The position numbers were made by a program, and so were the translations under genes. Shown piece after piece: positions 38,822-43,408 of a stretch of DNA of 43,408 bases. A model generated the notes under the pieces. That model worked only from the letters and a program-made list of their open reading frames with translations. It was not told the origin of the DNA and searched no databases. The stretch comes from CAZGSN01 sp964371655. Lineage in GTDB: Bacteria; Desulfobacterota; Binatia; HRBIN30. The DNA is taken from contig CAYJOD010000051.1 of the NCBI GenBank assembly GCA_964371655.1, positions 1-43,408 of the forward strand. The letters run 5' to 3'. Within the stretch, counting starts at the first letter, position 1. Each line of letters starts with the position of its first letter.

Positions 38822-39727
38822 CTACCGGAAAAGTTTGGTAAGATTCCGCATCAGATTGCGGGTCGCGTCCAAGATGATCCGCGCTTCGACATCGTTGTAG
38901 CGCCTTGAGACGTGCATCGCGTCGTTCCGCCAGGCGTCCTTGACGGCGTCGATGTGAAGCTGGGCTTCCTTGTATAGAGGCCGCAGCTGGCGATCCATTC
39001 GCTCGATCGCCTTCGACATTTCGCCGAGCAGTGCACCCCAGTTGCGATACCTCTCAAGGTCGATCGACAACTGCGCGGAGAGAGCCTTCAGGCCAACTTC
39101 GGTGACGCGCATTAAGTGCATCACCGCTGCCATGGAACGTCCGAGAGCGAGACACTTGAGAGCCTCGTCGTAATCGAAGGCTGCCTCGGAGAACGCGACC
39201 AGGAAGTCGAGATCGTCAGGGGAATGGGAGTCGCGGAATGCAAGCGCGTCTTCCCGTTCAAGCTGTAGGAAGTAGTGAGAACGGAGTTCGTCCGCCATCC
39301 TCTCTCCCAACGCTTCCAATCTTGCTCGAACGTCGCCGTATGTAACTCGACTACTGCGCACTTCGTCCAAGGCGCGCGCGCTCAGCGCTCCTGAGAATTG
39401 AAGATCGGCTTGTCTGCAACGCTCGGTTATCCTGCTGAGCCCGTCAATGATCGGTTCGCAGATAAACGCATCCACACGGGCGCTGCTTGGCATCCCATCA
39501 ATGACAGCCTGCCAACGCATCATATCTGCGGCGAAACCGAAGAACTCGTCTCCAAAGAATCGTTTGACCATTTGCGCGAGCGAGAAGAGACCTGGGATCG
39601 TCTCGGAAGGCAATACCCTGGCAGTCGTCCCGTGGTGTGGCGTCAACCAGCGCGGCCGGTCGAGATCGCAACGGATCGTTTCCGAATCGTGCGGAAGCTG
39701 ATTTCCTGAAGTAGCCTCATGCTCCAT
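38822..39727 (-). CDS. HEPN-like protein, candidate ribonuclease-type conflict protein
   Basis: About 301 residues, mostly helical. The C-terminal third carries KCLALGRSMAAVMHLMRVTE, then LERYRNWGALLGEM, and DAVKDAWRNDAMHVSRRY. The RNDAMH stretch is an R-x4-H motif as in HEPN ribonucleases, and this overall arrangement recurs in uncharacterised HEPN-like proteins. Function is inferred only. Start is uncertain: ATG 39727 or 39733, with the frame open to 39784 into the palindrome. It is adjacent to a small two-segment membrane protein and divergent from a cytoplasmic trypsin-like protein. Confidence 0.7.
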   Translation of the reverse strand: MEHEATSGNQLPHDSETIRCDLDRPRWLTPHHGTTARVLPSETIPGLFSLAQMVKRFFGDEFFGFAADMMRWQAVIDGMPSSARVDAFICEPIIDGLSRITERCRQADLQFSGALSARALDEVRSSRVTYGDVRARLEALGERMADELRSHYFLQLEREDALAFRDSHSPDDLDFLVAFSEAAFDYDEALKCLALGRSMAAVMHLMRVTEVGLKALSAQLSIDLERYRNWGALLGEMSKAIERMDRQLRPLYKEAQLHIDAVKDAWRNDAMHVSRRYNDVEARIILDATRNLMRNLTKLFR

Positions 39728-39744
39728 GTGCATTTGGCAACTTT

Positions 39745-39857
39745 GTACTCTTCTTCTTCTTTGAAGGCGATACCGCCGCCTCACCCCTCCGCGGTCGGTC
39801 CCAACGCGGAGGGGTGAGACGGGTCTGCCCGAGAAGAAGACGAAGAAGAGATAGTAC
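39745..39857. repeat. 113-bp imperfect palindrome between divergent genes
   Basis: The perfect inner 14-bp stem (39780-39793 CTCACCCCTCCGCG with 39805-39818) has an 11-base loop. The outer arms GTACTC-TTCTTCTTC and GAAGAAG...GTAC also pair. It lies directly before the HEPN-like gene start and before the promoter of the protease gene. Confidence 0.8.
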
Positions 39858-39932
39858 CCCGCCCAACTCGGATATACCTAGACCTGAGAGGGTAGGCGCC
39901 TTCGGGCGCGTGTAAAACGAGCGCGCAAGGGG

Positions 39933-39938
39933 TATAAA
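39933..39938 (+). promoter_or_regulatory. Possible -10 box TATAAA
   Basis: TATAAA in an otherwise GC-rich stretch, about 85 bases before the preferred protease start at 40022. No good -35 is visible. A start here would make the upstream ATG at 39944 too close to be used. Confidence 0.3.
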
Positions 39939-40021
39939 GAGACATGGCACCGCACGCTTGCGCATCGATCGACTCAGCCGACCAAATCCGATATGGGTCT
40001 CCGCGCCCTTGGAGGGAATGG

Positions 40022-40987
40022 ATGCCGCGCGTCCCGGATAGACTGCTTCGCAGCTGCGTTTACCTCTACCCATCCGGCAAAGATGCGATGGCTGGAACTC
40101 GGGCCTCGGGTACTGGATTTATTGTTGCCGTCCCGTCGGCTGCGCCCGGCGAGGCATCGCATCTCCACATTGTAACGTGCCGCCATGTCGTGGATGGCGA
40201 TCCTGATTCGGGTTCGTGCGACCCGTCGCCAGTTGTGCGGGTCACGGCGCGAGACGGTCGCAATCACTTTTTGCACCTCACGACCGATTCGTGGGCGCTC
40301 TCTGACGGCGACGACCTCGCAGTCACCAAGGAGCCGTTCGGGGCATCAAACCTCGGAATCGATGCGATAGGCATGTCGGAATTCCTGGATCGGGAGACGG
40401 TTCATTCCTTGGATGTCGGGCCGGGCGACGACATTTTCATCGTCGGCAGGTTTTACGGCCATGAGGGGAAATCGAGGAATCTTCCGAGTGTTAGGTTCGG
40501 CACCATCTCAATGATGCCAGTCGAGAAGATTAGGCATCCGACCATCGCTTCCATCGAACAAGAGAGCTTCCTGGCCGATCTCTATACGGTGCGTGGCTAT
40601 AGCGGGTCCGCTGTGTATCTCTGGAGAGAAGGGGGGAGCTCGGGAACGGCCGACATTCGGCTGCTGGGCATGTACTGGATGACCTTCGAGGACCGCCAGA
40701 AACTGCTCACGCTCGATCGGAGCAACCTCCAGAGACTCAGCGAGTACAACCCGATTCTCTTTCGCAATGCTGTCGAGGTGCTCGAAATCTTTACGAGCGA
40801 AGGCAACGCGGGACTGAGCGGGGTCCTGCCGGCATGGAGGATCGCCGAAGCGATCAACTCCGATGATCTTCGCGCCAAGCGCGCAGCAGCTGATCTACGC
40901 ACGAAGCCCGAGGCCAAAGCACTCGGATATCTAGGGGTCACCTGGCCATCGAGGCTGCATCTCCGACCGGATGATTGGGTACGCTGA
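40022..40987 (+). CDS. Trypsin-like serine protease without signal peptide
   Basis: 321 residues. The chymotrypsin-fold triad is visible: His55 in IVTCRHVVDG, Asp98 in SDGDDLAV, Ser194 in RGYSGSAVYL. No signal peptide or membrane segment was seen, so it should act in the cytoplasm. The region after about residue 225 (MTFEDRQKLLTLDRSNLQRL and onward) is of unknown type. The start at ATG 40022 is chosen for its TTGGAGGGAATGG ribosome binding site; the frame is open from 39944. Its divergent pairing with the HEPN-like gene suggests a shared accessory locus. Confidence 0.8.
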   Translation: MPRVPDRLLRSCVYLYPSGKDAMAGTRASGTGFIVAVPSAAPGEASHLHIVTCRHVVDGDPDSGSCDPSPVVRVTARDGRNHFLHLTTDSWALSDGDDLAVTKEPFGASNLGIDAIGMSEFLDRETVHSLDVGPGDDIFIVGRFYGHEGKSRNLPSVRFGTISMMPVEKIRHPTIASIEQESFLADLYTVRGYSGSAVYLWREGGSSGTADIRLLGMYWMTFEDRQKLLTLDRSNLQRLSEYNPILFRNAVEVLEIFTSEGNAGLSGVLPAWRIAEAINSDDLRAKRAAADLRTKPEAKALGYLGVTWPSRLHLRPDDWVR

Positions 40988-41118
40988 GAAGTAGATCAAG
41001 CAGGTCCTGAAACATCATTCATTTACGGGAAACGCCGCTACTACGACGAACCTGCAACTGTCAAACCCACTACCCCTGGGTGCTGTTCGCGCCCTCGATT
41101 CTGGTGTAACTGGCGTCC

Positions 41119-41538
41119 ATGAGGTGCATCTCGGCCGTACGGCTCGCGGCAATGGTCATCACCATGCTGGCCTCATCGGCTCGCGCCGTCGAACCGGCGA
41201 CAAGGCCGAGTCCCGCCACCCTCACCTGGGCAGAGATCGTGGCCGCCGCGAGCGGAACGTCGAACCAATGGATTGCGTTTCGGTCGGGAGCGGAAGGGAA
41301 AAGGTTCTCTGGAACGGGGAACCTCGTGGATGCCTATGAACACTCCATAGACGTGGATCTATCCGGCGGCTCCACGGTTCCCGATGTTCGAGTAACAGAT
41401 CTCCCAGCGCCACAACTCTCGGCGCTCAAGAGGGGGCAACGCGTAGCGTTCGAATGCGAGACTCTCGACCTATCGATACTGATGCCGGCGCGCCACCCAA
41501 GGCTGCTGTGCTGGCACGGGAAGTTACTACCCCCGTAG
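41119..41538 (+). CDS. Small secreted protein of unknown function
   Basis: 139 residues. A signal peptide (about 1-23, ending SSARA) is followed by a soluble domain with ATLTWAEIVAAA, LVDAYEHSIDVDL and LKRGQRVAFECETLDL. The short beta-rich pattern resembles small OB-fold secreted domains, but I cannot assign a family. It is convergent with the tape-measure-like gene, leaving 8 bases between them. Confidence 0.6.
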   Translation: MRCISAVRLAAMVITMLASSARAVEPATRPSPATLTWAEIVAAASGTSNQWIAFRSGAEGKRFSGTGNLVDAYEHSIDVDLSGGSTVPDVRVTDLPAPQLSALKRGQRVAFECETLDLSILMPARHPRLLCWHGKLLPP

Positions 41539-41546
41539 TCGCTCGT

Positions 41547-43310
41547 TCAATACTTCCACCCGGGGCTTTCCGATCTTTCAACGGTTGGCGCTAAGGGCAC
41601 ATTCACTGGCCCGCTTCCGAAGAATTGGTTGAGCGCTTCAAGCACGCCGTTCTTGATGTCGTTCATTCCCGCCGTGATCGCATCGCCGAGCGGTTTCACT
41701 AAATCCCCGGTACGCTCTCCTCTTGCCTCTGGTACATAGAGATCCTGGTAGATGCGGTTGACGTCTGGGCGGCTAGCCGCTTCCTCCGCCGCTGTAGCAA
41801 TATCCCTCGACACCGGCTTCCCCGCGTTCTTGGCGGGCGACCGCCAGATGTCCTCAACGGCATTCGGTTGCGTCACCAGGAGGTGCGCGAGGTTACGGTC
41901 CATCGTCTCGCCAAGAGCGAGCTCGGCCATGTCAGGAGGAAGCGCCTTGCGCACCATGCCGTAGAGAGCCTGCGCGAGTTGCGGCTTGCCTTCAGCCGCC
42001 AGCCGGGGGGCATTCTGAATCGCACGGAGCATTCCCGGCACGGTGCGAATGTCGATGTCTTGCTTCAGGAGGGCGCGCACCGCATCGGGATTGTTGCGGA
42101 GCTGGGCAACGGCCATCATCTGCAAGTCTCCGAGCGTGCCGCCTTGTTCCTTGCCCACGAACGCATTGGCGCCCTGCACTATATTGCTCGCCACCTCGAG
42201 GCCCCCAGCGGTCGAGAAGTCGATTCCTGGCATTCGCAGCCGATGCGTCGCGGTGGCCAGTTCCTGACCAAGTCCCTCAGTTGATACTCGCGTGTACGGC
42301 GTCGTTGATGATCGCGCCAGCTGCGCAACCTGGCTTGAATACTGTCCGTACATGGTCGTTTGATACGGAAGCTCCCCGGCTCGCAGCGGACCAGTCTTAG
42401 TCGGAGCTGTGCGCGATCTGCCATAAGAACCGAGAATCCTTCCCGACAGGTATGGGTCGTACCTTCCCTCGTAGCGCGACATTGCAACAAATCGCTGCGC
42501 TGCTTCCTGTGGTGTCTCTCCAGTGACTGCGGCTACGTCGAGAACGCCGGGCATCCCCATCCGTCCCGTTCCGCGCGCAACGGACATCTGTCCGGCACGG
42601 ATATCAGTCATTGAAAACTGACGATACTTCTCGAACATGCCTTCGCGAGTAGTCGATGCAATGCGACCCGCGTCGAGCCCCGTCATGATCCCGAGCGGCA
42701 GCACCGACTGCTGTGCTTTCACGATGTCGGAGTAGCCCTCTTTCGCCGTGGCGATCGCCTTGCCGACCGCAATCCCTATCGCGGCTGGAATCGCGAGGGC
42801 GAAGCCACCGCCGTAGCCAGCGGCACCCATTGCGAGGGTCCCCATCGAGCCGCCGCCCATGCCGGCGCCCCCGACGAATGCGCTGAGCGCTCCGCCAAAG
42901 CCGCCCCTCCCACCACCGCCCGCCGCCGCCATAGGCGCACTCAGATCGACCCCCTTCTTATCCGCCGCCGCCCGCACGGTACGAGCGTAGTCCATCTCGT
43001 CCTGCACCCCGGCGCGCCCCTCGACGATCTGCTTTCGAAGCTCTTCGAGCCGCTCCTCGTGCGCAACCGACCCGCCGGCCTTCGATGGCCCCTTGGCACG
43101 CAGGCTCTTGTACTTGGATTCGAGCTTGTCGACGTGCCCGATGGTCTGCTCGATCGAGCGCTGCGTCTGCTTGAATTCGTCGCGCAACCCGCGCTCGGAC
43201 ATGGCATCGAGACTCTGTTCGAGTCGCAGCTTACGCTGAGCTTCCGCGCGCTTGTCAGTTGCCGCCGTCGGTCCCTCAATCGCCTTCTCCGCGTCGTATG
43301 GATCAGGCAT
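41547..43310 (-). CDS. Phage tail tape-measure-like protein
   Basis: 587 residues from ATG 43310 (MPDPYDAEKAIEG). The N-terminal coiled-coil region (about 20-110: ERGLRDEFKQTQRSIEQTI, HVDKLESKYKSL) is followed by a Gly/Ala-rich stretch (about 135-185) with a hydrophobic segment FALAIPAAIGIAVGKAI, then a long helical region. This composition is typical of tape-measure or related phage structural proteins, but no conserved motif proves it. No other tail genes are within the window; they could lie beyond its right edge. The frame is open upstream to 43376, through repeat core C. Confidence 0.5.
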   Translation of the reverse strand: MPDPYDAEKAIEGPTAATDKRAEAQRKLRLEQSLDAMSERGLRDEFKQTQRSIEQTIGHVDKLESKYKSLRAKGPSKAGGSVAHEERLEELRKQIVEGRAGVQDEMDYARTVRAAADKKGVDLSAPMAAAGGGGRGGFGGALSAFVGGAGMGGGSMGTLAMGAAGYGGGFALAIPAAIGIAVGKAIATAKEGYSDIVKAQQSVLPLGIMTGLDAGRIASTTREGMFEKYRQFSMTDIRAGQMSVARGTGRMGMPGVLDVAAVTGETPQEAAQRFVAMSRYEGRYDPYLSGRILGSYGRSRTAPTKTGPLRAGELPYQTTMYGQYSSQVAQLARSSTTPYTRVSTEGLGQELATATHRLRMPGIDFSTAGGLEVASNIVQGANAFVGKEQGGTLGDLQMMAVAQLRNNPDAVRALLKQDIDIRTVPGMLRAIQNAPRLAAEGKPQLAQALYGMVRKALPPDMAELALGETMDRNLAHLLVTQPNAVEDIWRSPAKNAGKPVSRDIATAAEEAASRPDVNRIYQDLYVPEARGERTGDLVKPLGDAITAGMNDIKNGVLEALNQFFGSGPVNVPLAPTVERSESPGWKY

Positions 43311-43330
43311 GCGCGGCGCCTGAGTCGGTC

Positions 43331-43353
43331 CGCAGCTTGTACGGGCTATCCAC
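43331..43353. repeat. Repeat core copy C
   Basis: Twenty-three bases identical to 37703-37725 (beginning CGCAGCTTGTACGG, ending CTATCCAC). The same outer boundary is used but there is no further homology inward. It lies just upstream of the tape-measure-like gene. Confidence 0.75.
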
Positions 43354-43408
43354 GAGAGATGCCACGCGGCGTGCAAACCAGATATACAAAAACTTCTTCG
43401 ATCTAATT

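Overview
The window is a GC-rich, gene-dense piece of a Gram-negative-type bacterial chromosome. GlnD, LepB, an AMIN-type amidase, hopanoid genes on a bacterial mevalonate route, an IS91-like transposase and many foldback dispersed repeats together suggest an uncultured deltaproteobacterial-type lineage (for example Candidatus Binatota or a relative). That assignment is an inference from gene content, with low confidence at phylum level. No tRNA, rRNA or CRISPR array was seen.

Region 1 (1-7.2 kb, minus strand): mutS, an AmiC-like N-acetylmuramoyl-L-alanine amidase and glnD. The last two are coupled by a 4-base overlap. Several families of short repeats are packed between mutS and the amidase and partly nested in each other. 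Region 2 (7.7-12.6 kb, plus strand) is an accessory island. It begins with a large protein joining a calcineurin-like phosphoesterase, a P-loop NTPase and a TPR-like C-terminus, the layout of STAND-type conflict proteins. It continues with a run of very small genes, mostly overlapping by 4-17 bases: antitoxin-like, truncated MazF/PemK, DUF2442, a frameshifted DUF4258-like gene, DUF2283 and two small charged proteins.

Region 3 (13.0-25.4 kb, minus strand) is the centrepiece: ten genes in one direction, read as mvaD, mvaK2, fni, mvaA, mvk, hpnF, hpnC-hpnD (fused into one protein), hpnE, hpnG, hpnH. They encode most of the mevalonate pathway from HMG-CoA to IPP/DMAPP, then squalene synthesis, cyclisation to hopene and side-chain extension to adenosylhopane and ribosylhopane. 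HMG-CoA synthase and farnesyl diphosphate synthase are not here. A candidate promoter with a dyad lies before mvaD and a 16-bp hairpin follows hpnH. A foldback repeat of about 185 bp sits inside the operon between hpnCD and hpnE. Upstream on the same strand are two MaoC/hot-dog proteins resembling HadA/HadB, a PHP phosphoesterase, a 45-residue peptide gene and lepB.

Region 4 (28-35.4 kb) holds a secreted type-B carboxylesterase, a 3-methyladenine DNA glycosylase, two tandem Hsp20 genes behind a sigma-70-like promoter, a small secreted basic protein, an ECF sigma factor/anti-sigma factor/Spy-CpxP-like set, a repeat cluster and a HemQ/chlorite-dismutase-family protein. Region 5 (35.5-43.4 kb) looks accessory: an Rhs-like gene fragment, an IS91-like transposase whose presumed right end is repeated elsewhere in the window, an M23 peptidase, a HEPN-like protein with a small membrane protein, a divergent cytoplasmic trypsin-like protease behind a 113-bp imperfect palindrome, a small secreted protein and a phage tail tape-measure-like protein.
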